From the NCBI RefSeq assembly GCF_900113695.1, contig NZ_FOQH01000002.1:372001-436000 (forward strand): a DNA stretch of 64,000 nucleotides. The letters run 5' to 3'. The notes beneath the pieces are model-generated. The model worked only from the letters and a program-made list of their open reading frames with translations, searched no databases and was not told where the DNA came from. The position numbers and the translations under genes were made by a program. Shown here piece by piece: positions 15,720 to 24,848 of the stretch (positions are counted from its first letter, which is position 1; every line of letters starts with the position of its first letter). The stretch is from Albimonas pacifica. Its GTDB lineage: Bacteria; Pseudomonadota; Alphaproteobacteria; Rhodobacterales; Rhodobacteraceae.

Positions 15720-17057
15720 ATGACCGCCAGCCCCTTCGACAGCCTGATGCTGCGCGAGCATCTCTCCGACCCCCAGGCGGCGCGGCTGTTCACCGACGGC
15801 GCCGAGATCCGGGCGATGCTGCTGGCCGAGGGGGCGCTGGCGAAGGCGCAGGGGGAGCTGGGACTTATCCCGCAGACCGCCGCCCGCGCCATCCACCGCG
15901 CGGCGCGCGAGGTCGCCATCGACCCGGCCGGACTCGCCGCCGGCGCCGCCGCCTCGGGCGTCGTGGTCCCGGCCTTCGTCGAGGCGTTCCGCGCCGCCAT
16001 GGGCGCGCCGGAACACGCGGCCTTCGTCCACCACGGGGCGACCAGCCAGGACATCCTCGACACCGCCCTGGTGCTGCGCCTGCGGCCCTATCTCGAGCTC
16101 TGCGACGCCCGCCTCGCCGCGATCCTGGGGCATCTCGCCGACGGGGCGGAGCGCTGGGCGCAGACGCCGATGGCCGCGCGCACCCGCGGCCAGATCGCCA
16201 CCCCCACCACGCTCGGCGCCCGCCTCGCCGCCTGGGGCGCGCCGCTGATCCGCGCGCGCGAGCGCCTGGCCCAGCTGCGCCCGCGGGTGCTGGTGCTGTC
16301 GCTCGCCGGCGCCTCGGGCAATTCGGCCGCGCTGGGGCCCCGCGCCCCCGAGGTCGCGCGCGCCATGGCGGCCGAGCTCGACCTGCACTGCCCCGAGATC
16401 CCCTGGCACGCCGGGCGCGACGGGCTGGCGGAACTCGCCGCCGCGCTGGCGATCCAGACCGCGAGCCTGGGCAAGATCGGCCTCGACCTCGCGCTGCTGT
16501 CGCAGTCGGAGGTGGGCGAGCTCAGGGCGGGGGAGGGCGGCGGCTCCTCGACCATGCCGCACAAGGCGAACCCGGTGGGGGCCGAGGCGCTGGTCTCGCT
16601 CGCACGCTACGCCTCGCGGCTCTCGGGCGCCGCGCAGGAGGCGATGCTGGCGGGCCACGAGCGCGACGGCGCCGCCTGGACGCTGGAGTGGCTGAGCCTC
16701 CCCCAGCTCTGCCTCGCCGCCGCCGCCGCCCTGCGCCACGCCGAGGCGCTGACCGGCGACCTGCGCCCCGACCCCGAGCGGATGCGCGCCAACATGGACG
16801 CCACCCACGGGCTGATGATGGCCGAGGCCGCGAGCTTCCGCCTGGCCGAGACCCTGCCGCGCCCGCAGGCGCAGGCCCTGGTCAAGGCCGCCTGCGCCGA
16901 GGCGGTCGAGCGCCGCCGCCCGCTGGCCGAGGTTCTCTCCGGACTGCCCGAGGGCGCGGGGATCGACTGGCAGGCCGCGCTCGACCCCGCCGCCCATGTG
17001 GGCGAGGCGCCGGCGATCGCGCGCCGCTTCGCCGCGATGGTCCGCAAGGCGGGCTGA
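15720..17057 (+). CDS. pcaB: 3-carboxy-cis,cis-muconate cycloisomerase-like lyase
   Basis: The 445-residue product belongs to the fumarase/aspartase/adenylosuccinate lyase superfamily. The superfamily signature GGGSSTMPHKANPV is at residues about 272-286, and FVHHGATSQDILDTALVL is the conserved region 1. Overall length and the N-terminus (FDSLMLREHLSDPQAARLFTD) are like PcaB, which cyclises 3-carboxymuconate in the protocatechuate branch of the beta-ketoadipate pathway. No other pca gene is adjacent, so assignment between PcaB and a related lyase stays open, although the nearby ring-cleaving dioxygenase at 7.3 kb hints at aromatic catabolism. ATG 15720 follows CGGAGGAT. Confidence 0.72.
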   Translation: MTASPFDSLMLREHLSDPQAARLFTDGAEIRAMLLAEGALAKAQGELGLIPQTAARAIHRAAREVAIDPAGLAAGAAASGVVVPAFVEAFRAAMGAPEHAAFVHHGATSQDILDTALVLRLRPYLELCDARLAAILGHLADGAERWAQTPMAARTRGQIATPTTLGARLAAWGAPLIRARERLAQLRPRVLVLSLAGASGNSAALGPRAPEVARAMAAELDLHCPEIPWHAGRDGLAELAAALAIQTASLGKIGLDLALLSQSEVGELRAGEGGGSSTMPHKANPVGAEALVSLARYASRLSGAAQEAMLAGHERDGAAWTLEWLSLPQLCLAAAAALRHAEALTGDLRPDPERMRANMDATHGLMMAEAASFRLAETLPRPQAQALVKAACAEAVERRRPLAEVLSGLPEGAGIDWQAALDPAAHVGEAPAIARRFAAMVRKAG

Positions 17058-17353
17058 GCCGGCCCCGGCCCGCGGCCCCCCTGCTGAACCTCAAAGGGGT
17101 CGAGCGTTTCCGCCCGACCCCTCCGCCCCCGCGCGCGGGAGAGCGTCGCCTCTGCGCGCTGCGCGCCGTCCCCGCGAGGGGCCGCCGCTGGGAGCTCCCC
17201 CCGGCGCGGATCGCTGCCGGAGGGGATGGCGGACCGCGGAACCGCAGTCTGCGGTTTCCCCGGCGCAGCCCGCGCGCGGCCCGCCTCCACGGTCTGTATG
17301 ACAGGGTGGGCGTGATGCGCGCGTGACAGGGTTTCGGCGGAGACCCGTCCGGC

Positions 17354-18583
17354 TCAGCGCTCGATTTCCTCAAGGAAATCATCGACCTCGGCGAAGTGCT
17401 CGGCCCAGGGCCGCGGCCGCCAGGCGGCGAGGCGGGCGAGTTGGGCGGCGCGGCGATCGGCGCCGCCCTCGACCGGGTGGGCGTAGGCGAGAATCGCCTC
17501 CAGCCACTCGGGCAGGTCCAGGGGGTCGATGTAGTCCGGCGCCTCCCCGCCCGCGGCGCGCAGGGCGGGGATGTCGGCGGCGAGCACCGGGCAGCCGAGC
17601 GCCAGCGCCTCCGCCGCCGCGAGGCCCGAGCCCTCGGCGAAGCTCGGCGCCAGCAGGGCGCAGGCGACCGAGAGCCGCCCCGCCACCTGCGCGTCGGTCA
17701 GGTCGCGCCGCTCGAACACCACCCGGCCCGCCATCGGCGAGCGCTCGAGGATGTCCTGCACCATCTCGGATTCCGAGGCGCGGCGGCCCAGGATGAACAG
17801 GCGCGGCGCGGCCTCGCCCAGCTCGTCCCACAGGCGGCGCCAGATCCACAGCATGGCGAGGTGGTTCCGCCGCGGCTCGATCGCGCCCAGCATCACGAAG
17901 GCGCCCGCCGCCTCGGCCGCATCCTGCGCGTCGGCGCCGGTCGGGGTGGGCAGGGGGCTGACGCCCGGCGGGGCGATGCGCCCGGGGGGCGGCGTCTCCA
18001 GCCCGCGGGCGGCGATGCGGGCGGTCTCGGGCGAGGCGTAGACCAGCCCGTCGCAGAGCCCGGCGGCGGCGAGGAAGGCGAGCAGGCGGGTCGGCTCGGT
18101 CGGCCGGGTCAGCTCCGGGCGCTCCAGCCCCACCAGGTCGTGGGCCATGGCGACGGCGCGGCGCACCCCGCCCGCGCGCAGCGCCTTCAGCCGGGCGGCG
18201 TCGAGCTGCGCCTGCGCCATGTTGAGATAGGTCCAGCGTCCCGGCTGGGAGGAGATCAGGGCGGTGAGGTCCTCGCCCATGCCGCGGGCGAGCCGCCGCG
18301 CGAGGCTGTCGGCGCGCCGCTGCCGCTCGGTCTTCCAGGGGCTGAAGGCGCCGCGGAGGTCGGCGGGGGGCAGCTCGGCGCCGCTGTCGAGGGCGGCGAT
18401 CAGCTCGCGCGCGCCGTCCCCGTCCAGCAGCAGGTGGCGCGGCCCGGCCGAGACCAGGAACCGCGCCTCGGGATCGGCGGAGAGGCGCGCGGTCCAGGCG
18501 CGCTCGGTCCGGTCGATGGCGCCGGGCGTCAGCCGCCCGGCGCGGGCCACGGTGCGGGTCAGGTCCAGCAGGCGCCGGGCCAT
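17354..18583 (-). CDS. Glycosyltransferase, group 1 (GT4-like, GT-B fold)
   Basis: The 409-residue product transfers a sugar from a nucleotide donor. The C-terminal half has the GT4 pattern: FVMLGAIEPRRNHLAMLWIW (donor-domain start), LFILGRRASESEMVQDIL, VFERRDLTDAQVAGRLSVACALLAPSFAEGSGLAAAEALALGCPVLAADIPALR, with the EGSGLAAAEAL segment as the EX7E-like nucleotide-sugar site. No membrane segment, so cytoplasmic or peripheral. It is the last gene of a minus-strand cluster with galE and galU (7-base gap to galE), which supply UDP-sugars, so a role in exopolysaccharide or lipopolysaccharide is inferred. Acceptor and donor are unknown. Confidence 0.8.
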   Translation of the reverse strand: MARRLLDLTRTVARAGRLTPGAIDRTERAWTARLSADPEARFLVSAGPRHLLLDGDGARELIAALDSGAELPPADLRGAFSPWKTERQRRADSLARRLARGMGEDLTALISSQPGRWTYLNMAQAQLDAARLKALRAGGVRRAVAMAHDLVGLERPELTRPTEPTRLLAFLAAAGLCDGLVYASPETARIAARGLETPPPGRIAPPGVSPLPTPTGADAQDAAEAAGAFVMLGAIEPRRNHLAMLWIWRRLWDELGEAAPRLFILGRRASESEMVQDILERSPMAGRVVFERRDLTDAQVAGRLSVACALLAPSFAEGSGLAAAEALALGCPVLAADIPALRAAGGEAPDYIDPLDLPEWLEAILAYAHPVEGGADRRAAQLARLAAWRPRPWAEHFAEVDDFLEEIER

Positions 18584-18590
18584 GCCGCGC

Positions 18591-19574
18591 TCAGGCCGAG
18601 TAGCGGCCGGTCTGCCGCCAGCCCCAGGCGTCGCCGATCATCTCGGCCATCACCGAGCGCTTCGGCTCCCACCCCAGCACCTCGCGCGCGCGCGAGCCGT
18701 CGCAGACCAGGCGGGACGGATCGCCCGGACGCCGCGGCCCGACCGACAGCGGGATCTCCGTTCCCACCACCTCTTTCGCCGCGTCGATAACCTGCCAGAT
18801 GGAAAACCCCGAGCCGGTGCCGAGGTTCAGCCGCTGGCTGGGCTTGCCGGCCAGCAGCCACTCGGTCCCCAGCACGTGGGCGTCGACCAGGTCCATGACG
18901 TGGACGTAGTCGCGGATGCAGGTGCCGTCGGGCGTCGGATAGTCGTCGCCGTTCACCGTCAGCGCGTCGCGCGCGCCGGCGGCGGCGTCGAGCACGTTGG
19001 GGATCAGGTGCGTCTCGGGCACGTGATGCTCGCCGATCTGCCGGTCCGGGTCGGCGCCCGCCACGTTGAAGTAGCGGAACGCGATCGAGCGGATGCCGTG
19101 GGCCTTCTCGAAGTCGTCCAGCAGCGCCTCGACCGCCAGCTTCGAGGCGCCGTAGGCGTTGATCGGCCGCTGGGGCGCGGTCTCGGTGATCGGGTCCTGA
19201 TCGGGCTCGCCATAGGTGGCGGCCGTCGAGGAGAACACGATCGACCCCACGCCCGCGTCGCGCATCGCGCAGAGCAGGTTCAGCGAGCCGCCGACGTTGT
19301 TGCGCCAGTAGAGCTCGGGGTTCGCCACCGACTCGCCGACGTTGGAGAGCGCCGCGAAATGCATCACCGCGTCGGGCTTCACCTGCTCGAAGGCCGCCTT
19401 CAGCGCGGCCTCGTCCAGCAGGTCGCCCTCGATCATCTCGCCGAACTTCACCGCCTGCTTCCAGCCGGTGCGGAAGTTGTCGAAGACGACGGGCTCGTGC
19501 CCCGCCGCGCGCAGCGCCTTGCAGCCGTGCGAGCCGATGTAGCCCGCGCCGCCGGTCACCAGAACTTTCGCCAT
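18591..19574 (-). CDS. galE: UDP-glucose 4-epimerase
   Basis: The 327-residue product is an extended SDR interconverting UDP-glucose and UDP-galactose with bound NAD. The N-terminal loop GGAGYIGSHGCKAL (residues 8-21) differs from the usual SHTCKAL by Gly at the Thr position. Catalytic Tyr141 and Lys145 (YGASK), the FSSTAATYGEP block and RYFNVAGADPD are all intact; RDYVHVMDLVDAH and the C-terminal PRRPGDPSRLVCD fit. Start ATG 19574. It sits between galU (7-base gap) and the glycosyltransferase, so the three likely form an operon providing UDP-galactose for surface polysaccharide. Confidence 0.94.
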   Translation of the reverse strand: MAKVLVTGGAGYIGSHGCKALRAAGHEPVVFDNFRTGWKQAVKFGEMIEGDLLDEAALKAAFEQVKPDAVMHFAALSNVGESVANPELYWRNNVGGSLNLLCAMRDAGVGSIVFSSTAATYGEPDQDPITETAPQRPINAYGASKLAVEALLDDFEKAHGIRSIAFRYFNVAGADPDRQIGEHHVPETHLIPNVLDAAAGARDALTVNGDDYPTPDGTCIRDYVHVMDLVDAHVLGTEWLLAGKPSQRLNLGTGSGFSIWQVIDAAKEVVGTEIPLSVGPRRPGDPSRLVCDGSRAREVLGWEPKRSVMAEMIGDAWGWRQTGRYSA

Positions 19575-19581
19575 CTGGAGC

Positions 19582-20478
19582 TTATTCCCCCGGCTTGGGC
19601 ATGTAGTTGACGGTGTCGCGCAGGAACTCGGCGAAGTCGGGGCCCAGGTCCGGGCGCGCCAGGCCGAAGGCCACCGTCGCCTTCAGGAAGCCGGACTTGG
19701 AGCCGCAGTCGAAGCGCCGCCCCTCGAAGCGGTAGCCGTAGACGTCGCGCCCCTCGGTGATCTCGCGGGCGATGGCGTCGGTGAGCTGGATCTCCCCGCC
19801 CGCGCCCTTCTGGCCGTCGTTGAGCGTGGTGAACACCGAGGGCGCCAGGATGTAGCGCCCGATCACCGCCAGGTTCGAGGGCGGGTTGATCTTGGGCTTC
19901 TCGACCATCCCCTGCGCCTTGACCAGCCGGCCCATGTCGTCGGCCACGTCCAGCACGCCGTAGGCAGAGACCTGCTCGCGCGGGACCTCCATGGTGGCCA
20001 CCATGCAGCCGCCGGTGTCGGCGTAGGCGTCCATCATCTGCTCGAGGCAGGGGGTCTCGGCCGAGATCACGTCGTCGGGCAGCAGCACCGCCACCGGCTC
20101 GTCCGGGCCGATCAGGCGGCGCGCGCACCACACGGCGTGGCCGAGGCCCAGCGCCTCGGTTTGGCGGACGTAGGCGATCTGGCCCGAGTCCATGTTGGCC
20201 TTGCGCACCTCGGCGAGGAGGTCGTCCTTGCCCTTCTCGACCAGCGCGCGCTCCAGCTCGGGGGCGAGGTCGAAATAGTCCTCCAGCGCGGATTTCCCGC
20301 GCGAGGTGACGAAGATGAACTCCTTGATGCCGGCGGCGCGGGCCTCGTCGATCGCGTACTGGATCAGGGGGCGGTCGACCAGGGGCAGGACCTCCTTGGG
20401 GATCGCCTTGGTCGCCGGCAGGAACCGGGTGCCGAGACCCGCGACCGGGAAGATCGCCTTCGTGACCTTGTTGTTCAT
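19582..20478 (-). CDS. galU: UTP-glucose-1-phosphate uridylyltransferase
   Basis: The 298-residue product makes UDP-glucose from UTP and glucose-1-phosphate. FPVAGLGTRFLPATKAIPKEVLPLVD (residues about 10-35) is the nucleotidyltransferase signature; VLLPDDVIS, VEKP and FDCGSKSGFLKA complete the family pattern. Start ATG 20478 is the family-typical N-terminus; the frame extends upstream into low-complexity sequence which I exclude. First gene of galU-galE-glycosyltransferase on the minus strand. kdsB lies 205 bases upstream on the same strand and may be transcribed separately. Confidence 0.95.
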   Translation of the reverse strand: MNNKVTKAIFPVAGLGTRFLPATKAIPKEVLPLVDRPLIQYAIDEARAAGIKEFIFVTSRGKSALEDYFDLAPELERALVEKGKDDLLAEVRKANMDSGQIAYVRQTEALGLGHAVWCARRLIGPDEPVAVLLPDDVISAETPCLEQMMDAYADTGGCMVATMEVPREQVSAYGVLDVADDMGRLVKAQGMVEKPKINPPSNLAVIGRYILAPSVFTTLNDGQKGAGGEIQLTDAIAREITEGRDVYGYRFEGRRFDCGSKSGFLKATVAFGLARPDLGPDFAEFLRDTVNYMPKPGE

Positions 20479-20683
20479 TCTCGTCCTCGTTGCGGCCTGC
20501 GAGCGCGGGGCTCTCCCGCGTCGCGCCTGTCGATCGTCATCGCCTGCGCCTCGCGCGGGGGGACCGAGCCCGGTCCATGGCCTTGCGCGGGCCCTTGGCA
20601 CCTTGGCCACGTCGACGTGACGACGGCGTGACCGGATGTCGGCGCCGCGGGCCCATTTCCCGCGACGCGTGCGCGCAGGAGCC

Positions 20684-21484
20684 TCAGGAAAGCCCGGCGC
20701 GGGCCATGGCGGCTTCGACCCGGGGCACGTCCTGGGGATTGTTCACCTCCCAGAACACGCGCCCGCGGGCCTCGACCTCCACGCATTTCAGGGGCGTGCC
20801 GTTCTCGAGGAACCGCAGCTGCTCCAGCCCCTCCCACCGCTCCAGCTCGCCCTCGGGCCAGCCGGAATAGGCGGCGAGCGCGGCGGGGCGGTAGGCGTAG
20901 CAGCCGACGTGATGGAAGACGGGCGGGGTCTCCTCCTCCCCGAAGGTGCGCCCGGTGTAGGGGATCACCTCCTTGGAGAAATAGAGCGCCCGGCCGGCGC
21001 GGTCGAAGACCGCGGTGGTGCCGCCGACGCGGCCCGCCGCCCGGTCCTCGAGGAAGGCCGCGTGGGCCTCCGCGTCGCAGCGCAGGACGGGGGTGGCGAC
21101 GTCGAACTCGGGCGAGGCCGCCATCGCGTCGCGCAGCGCCTCGACGAACCAGGGCGGGGTCAGCGGCGCGTCGCCCTGCAGGTTCACCACCAGGTCGGGC
21201 GCGGCGGCCAGCCCGGGCAGGGCGGCCGCGCAGCGCTCGGTCCCGTTGCGGCAGGACTCGGGGGTCATGATGACCGCGGCGCCGAAGCCGCGCGCGTGCT
21301 CGGCGATGCGGTCGTCGTCGGTGGCGACCGCGACCTCGGCGAAGCCGGAGGCCGCCATCGCCGCCTCCCAGCTGCGCTGGATCAGGGTCTTGGCGACGCC
21401 GTCGGCGCCTTTCAGCGCCTGCAGCGGCTTGCCGGGGAAGCGGGAGCTCTTGTAGCGAGCGGGGATGATGATGGCGGCGCGCAT
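20684..21484 (-). CDS. kdsB: 3-deoxy-manno-octulosonate (Kdo) cytidylyltransferase
   Basis: The 266-residue product activates Kdo with CTP for lipid A-Kdo synthesis, marking a lipopolysaccharide-bearing outer membrane. The N-terminal IIIPARYKSSRFPGKPL is diagnostic, as are VAVATDDDRIAEH, TPESCRNGTERCAAAL, LVVNLQGDAPLTPPWFV and the C-terminal FLENGTPLKCVEVE. Length is normal. It is preceded on the same strand by cysQ with a 32-base gap, so a cysQ-kdsB transcript is likely, with galU-galE following after 205 bases. Confidence 0.94.
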   Translation of the reverse strand: MRAAIIIPARYKSSRFPGKPLQALKGADGVAKTLIQRSWEAAMAASGFAEVAVATDDDRIAEHARGFGAAVIMTPESCRNGTERCAAALPGLAAAPDLVVNLQGDAPLTPPWFVEALRDAMAASPEFDVATPVLRCDAEAHAAFLEDRAAGRVGGTTAVFDRAGRALYFSKEVIPYTGRTFGEEETPPVFHHVGCYAYRPAALAAYSGWPEGELERWEGLEQLRFLENGTPLKCVEVEARGRVFWEVNNPQDVPRVEAAMARAGLS

Positions 21485-21516
21485 GGCTCGCGGCCTCGTT
21501 CTTCAGCGCCCCTCGT

Positions 21517-22299
21517 TCACAGGGGCTTCACGTTCACGCCTGGGGCATAGCACACGAAGAACGGGTTCGCGAAGCCCGGTTTTCCGTAGGGAAGCGCGCC
21601 GCCCCCCTCCATCGCGTCGACATGCCCGCCGGCCGCGCGCAGCACCGCGTCGCCCGCGGCGGTGTCCCACTCCATCGTGCGGCCGAGACGGGGATAGAGG
21701 TCCGCCTCCCCCGTCGCCACCAGGCAGAACTTCAGCGAGGAGCCGGCCGAGAGGAAATCCGCCACCTGGTACTGGGCGATGTAGTCGTCGGTCGCCTGGT
21801 CGCGGTGGGACTTGGAGGCGACGACCTTCAGCCCGCCCATGTCGGGGGTCGAGACGGCGATCGGCTTGGTCGCCTTCGTCTCGACGTCCATCTCCTCGGC
21901 CTTGCCCGAGGCGGTGGTGCGGAACAGGCGGCCCAGGACGGGGGCGTAGACGACGCCGTGGGTCGGGACCCCGTTCTCCACGAGCGCGATGTTCACGGTG
22001 AACTCGCCGCGGCGGTTCACGAATTCCTTGGTGCCGTCGAGCGGGTCGACGATCAGGAAGGTCGAGACCTCCTGCCCGTGGGTGGCGGCCTGCTCCTCGG
22101 TCACCAGCGCGATGTCGGGGAAAGCGGCGCGCAGGCCGGCGGAGATATGGGCGTCGGCCTTCTCGTCGGCCTCGGTCACCGGGCTCTCGTCGGACTTCGA
22201 CTTCACCTCGAAGTCAGGCGAGGCGTAGACCTCCATGATCAGGTCGCCGGCTTCCAGCGCCAGTTTCGTGAAGGTCTCGGTGATCGCCGCGTAATCCAT
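21517..22299 (-). CDS. cysQ: 3'(2'),5'-bisphosphate nucleotidase
   Basis: The 260-residue product is a magnesium-dependent phosphatase of the inositol monophosphatase fold. SPVTEADEKADAHI, TEEQAA, VDPLDGTKEFVNRRGEFTVNIAL and EWDTAAGDAVLRAAGG are the metal-site motifs, and the KEFVNR segment favours CysQ (PAP to AMP) over inositol monophosphatase. It clears PAP formed in sulfate assimilation. Start ATG 22299 is set by homology; the frame continues upstream with atypical sequence. The gene is divergent from the Sel1-like gene across 229 bases. Confidence 0.9.
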   Translation of the reverse strand: MDYAAITETFTKLALEAGDLIMEVYASPDFEVKSKSDESPVTEADEKADAHISAGLRAAFPDIALVTEEQAATHGQEVSTFLIVDPLDGTKEFVNRRGEFTVNIALVENGVPTHGVVYAPVLGRLFRTTASGKAEEMDVETKATKPIAVSTPDMGGLKVVASKSHRDQATDDYIAQYQVADFLSAGSSLKFCLVATGEADLYPRLGRTMEWDTAAGDAVLRAAGGHVDAMEGGGALPYGKPGFANPFFVCYAPGVNVKPL

Positions 22300-22528
22300 G
22301 GCTTTTCGCCCCTTTGTTCCACACGACGAGCAGCATTGACGCGGCCGGTCCGCGAAGTCGAGCGCAGCGGGGACGCAGACCCCGACCCCCCGCCGCGTCG
22401 CGTCGTCGCCCTGAGGGGGGCAGCGCCGGGCGGCCGCGGGCGATGTCATGCATCCGACGCTTGATCGTCACGAAACCTTCGTCAGACTGTCACGCAGCCC
22501 GCCCGCGCGTCGCCCGAGGAGCCTGCGC

Positions 22529-23101
22529 ATGACCCGATCCCGCCCGCTGCGCCTCGCGCTCGTCGCCGCGCTGGTCCTCGCCGGCCCGGCGGCGGCCAGG
22601 GCGCCGACGGATGCGGCCGGCCTCGCGTTCGCCGCCGACCCGGTGGCCGACTGCGACCGGCTGGCCGCCTGGGCGACCGACCCCCAGCGGGAGGCCGCGC
22701 CCGTCGCCGGCCCGACCCTTTCCGCCGAGCCCGCCCGCGCCGCCTGCACGGCGGCCGTGGCCGAGCGTCCCGACCTCCCCCGCCTGCGCTTCCAGCTCGC
22801 CCGCGCCCTGTGGCGGCTGGGCGACCAGGACATCGCCTACGCGCTGCTGGAGCAGGCCGCGCAGCAGGGCTCGCCCGCCGCCTATCTGGTGATCGGATCG
22901 CTGTTCGAGGCCGGCGAGCACGTGCGCCAGGACGACGTCGTGGCCCTCCTCCACTACCTCGAGGCCGCCCGCCGCGGCGCGCCGGAGGGGCTGAAGGCCG
23001 CCGCCGGGATCTGGGGGGATCCGCAGAACCCCTCGCACGACGCCCGCCTCGCGGCCACCGCGCAGGGCGCGCTGGACCCAAGGGTGATCGCCGACTGGTA
23101 G
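22529..23101 (+). CDS. Exported Sel1/TPR-like repeat protein
   Basis: The 190-residue product starts at ATG 22529 with CGAGGAG upstream. Residues 1-24 are a signal peptide ending AAARA. Two or three helical repeats follow (RFQLARALWRLGDQDIAYALLEQAAQQGSPAAYLVIGSLFEAG and VVALLHYLEAARRGAPEGLKAAAGIW), with the AAxxGxxxAxxxLGxxY spacing of Sel1 repeats. Such proteins are usually periplasmic scaffolds; no partner can be named. The two cysteines (DCDR and AACT) could form a disulfide. It is divergent from cysQ and ends three bases before the convergent DMT permease gene. Confidence 0.75.
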   Translation: MTRSRPLRLALVAALVLAGPAAARAPTDAAGLAFAADPVADCDRLAAWATDPQREAAPVAGPTLSAEPARAACTAAVAERPDLPRLRFQLARALWRLGDQDIAYALLEQAAQQGSPAAYLVIGSLFEAGEHVRQDDVVALLHYLEAARRGAPEGLKAAAGIWGDPQNPSHDARLAATAQGALDPRVIADW

Positions 23102-23104
23102 GCC

Positions 23105-23974
23105 TCAGCCCCGCCGCCGCGCGGCCAGCGTGGCGGCGCCGAGCCCGCCGAGGATCAGGGCGGCCGCGACCCAGAAGCGGGGCGAGGGCGCCTCGCCCAG
23201 CCAGACCGCGCCGCCCGCCAGCGCGATCAGCGGCACCGCGAGCTGCGCCACCGCGGCCATCGACGCCTCGAGCCTGGGCAGCGCCGCGTACCACACCGCA
23301 TAGCCGCAGCCCGAGGCGAGCGCGCCGGAGGCGACCGCCAGCGCCGCCTCCCGCCCGCCCAGTCCCGGCGCCGCGTCCAGCGCCCAGGCGACCGCCCACA
23401 GCGCCGCGCCCAGCGGGGCGGCCAGCACGAAGGCCCCGGCGGTGTCGGCGAGCGGGCGGGAGGACCCCCGCCCGCGCAGCGAATAGACCCCCCAGGCCGC
23501 CCCCGCGCCCGCCATCATCAGCGACGCCCCCGGCGGCGGCGCGCTCGCCCCTGGCGCGGCGAGCCAGGCGAGCCCCGCCAGCCCGAAGCCGGCCCCGATC
23601 CAGCGCAGGAGCGGCGGCCGCTCCCCCATCCACAGGGCACCCGCGAACATCGAGGTCTGCACCGCCCCGAACAGGATCAGCGCCCCGATCCCCGCATCGA
23701 GGTCCAGATAGGCCAGCGAGAACAGCCCCGCATAGGCCAGCAGCGCCAGCGCCGAGACCGGCTGCGCGCGCTTCAGCGCCGGCCCCAGCGGTGCGCGCAG
23801 GGCCAGCAGCAGCGACAGCATCGCCGCCCCCGAGAGCAGGCGCAGCGCGGTGAAGGCGGCCGCGTCCGGCGCGGCGCCGCCCAGCGCCGAAGCGTCCAGC
23901 GCCGCGCGGCACAGCACCGAGTTCGCCGCGAACGCCGCCAGCGCCGTCAGCGTCAGGCCCAGGGTCCGGATCAT
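23105..23974 (-). CDS. DMT-superfamily (EamA) permease
   Basis: The 289-residue product is an inner-membrane drug/metabolite transporter with about ten hydrophobic helices arranged as two EamA repeats (about 1-135 and 145-285). LTLTALAAFAANSVLCRAAL is the first helix, followed by TALRLLSGAAMLSLLL; GALWMGERPP and GGAVWLGEAPSP close each repeat, the classical EamA end motif. Direction is probably export of a small metabolite; substrate unknown. It is the last gene of a minus-strand run with the esterase and methyltransferase, 4 bases after the esterase stop. Confidence 0.86.
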   Translation of the reverse strand: MIRTLGLTLTALAAFAANSVLCRAALDASALGGAAPDAAAFTALRLLSGAAMLSLLLALRAPLGPALKRAQPVSALALLAYAGLFSLAYLDLDAGIGALILFGAVQTSMFAGALWMGERPPLLRWIGAGFGLAGLAWLAAPGASAPPPGASLMMAGAGAAWGVYSLRGRGSSRPLADTAGAFVLAAPLGAALWAVAWALDAAPGLGGREAALAVASGALASGCGYAVWYAALPRLEASMAAVAQLAVPLIALAGGAVWLGEAPSPRFWVAAALILGGLGAATLAARRRG

Positions 23975-23978
23975 GCGC

Positions 23979-24848
23979 TCACTCCGGCAGACGTTCGAGC
24001 CAGTCGCGCGCCAGCGCCGCCCAGCCGGGCGGCGTCTCGTGCCCGCCCGCGTGGAGCGCGAAGGCGAGCGGGGCGCCGGCGCAGCCGGTCCACTCGCGCA
24101 GCCAGAAGCGGGGGTCGAGCCGGTAGCCGTCCGGATCGTCCTTCGCGCAGCCGTTCGCCGCGCGCATCAGGCCGAGCCCCGCGAAGAGGTCCCCCTGCGT
24201 GATCCGCCCGCCCGCGACCGAGCGTCCCTCGAGCGGGACCACCGGGTCGCTCCAGCCGTGCAGGTGCAGCATCGGGGCGGGGCCGGCGCAGGTCTCGGGC
24301 AGGGGGCGCCACAGCAGGCCCGCGACCGGGAGATAGGCGCGGAAGGCGTCGGGCGCCTCGCAGGCGACCCGCCAGGTCATCATGCCGCCGCCCGAGAAGC
24401 CGCCCAGCAGCGCCCCCGCGGCGTCGATCGGCGCGCGGCTCGCCGCATCGGCCAGCGCCGCGCGCAGGAAGGCCACGTCGTCGCGCGCGCCGGGCTCGCC
24501 GCGCGCGTTCCAGGCGCCTCCCGGGTCGCCCTGGGACCGCGGGGCCCCCTGGGGGGCGATCACGGCATAGCCCGCCGCCAGCCACTCGCCGGCGAGCGTG
24601 GGCGAGCGGATCGCGACCGCGGCCTGGCCGCCGTAGCCATGCAGCACCATCACCACCGGCAGGGGCGCGGCGGAGGCGCCTTCGGCGCCCTCCGGCAGGG
24701 CGAGGCGATACTCGCCCGCGCCGAAGGGGCCGGAGACGGCGCAGGCCGTCTCCGCCGTGCCGCAGGCCGCGGCCGGCCCCGCCGGCAGCGCCGCCGTCGC
24801 CAGCGCCAGCGCGGCGGCGAGGGCCCGTCCGATGCCCGCGCCCCTCAT
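23979..24848 (-). CDS. Secreted PHB-depolymerase/feruloyl-esterase-like hydrolase (LpqC family)
   Basis: The 289-residue product has a signal peptide (1 to about 28; LAAALALATAALPAGPAAA) and an alpha/beta hydrolase domain. VVMVLHGYGG carries the oxyanion-hole region, GGFSGGGMM holds nucleophile Ser152, HLHGWSDPVVPLEG supplies Asp201 and HAGGHETP the late histidine. This layout matches the LpqC / poly(3-hydroxybutyrate) depolymerase-like esterases. Six cysteines fit a periplasmic or secreted enzyme. PHA or a phenolic ester as substrate is only inferred; a PHA synthase is present at 58 kb but far away. ATG 24848 overlaps the methyltransferase stop (ATGA). Confidence 0.8.
   Translation of the reverse strand: MRGAGIGRALAAALALATAALPAGPAAACGTAETACAVSGPFGAGEYRLALPEGAEGASAAPLPVVMVLHGYGGQAAVAIRSPTLAGEWLAAGYAVIAPQGAPRSQGDPGGAWNARGEPGARDDVAFLRAALADAASRAPIDAAGALLGGFSGGGMMTWRVACEAPDAFRAYLPVAGLLWRPLPETCAGPAPMLHLHGWSDPVVPLEGRSVAGGRITQGDLFAGLGLMRAANGCAKDDPDGYRLDPRFWLREWTGCAGAPLAFALHAGGHETPPGWAALARDWLERLPE

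Noticed and set aside
17240..17256. Palindrome AACCGCAG-T-CTGCGGTT in the pcaB/glycosyltransferase spacer as an operator
   Set aside because: It lies between convergent genes, so neither has a promoter there; at best a weak 3' hairpin.
17363..17380. 18-bp perfect palindrome at the 3' end of the glycosyltransferase gene
   Set aside because: It lies inside coding sequence for an acidic C-terminus (DFLEEIE) whose codons naturally give GATTTCCT/AGGAAATC; no loop or T-run to make it a terminator.
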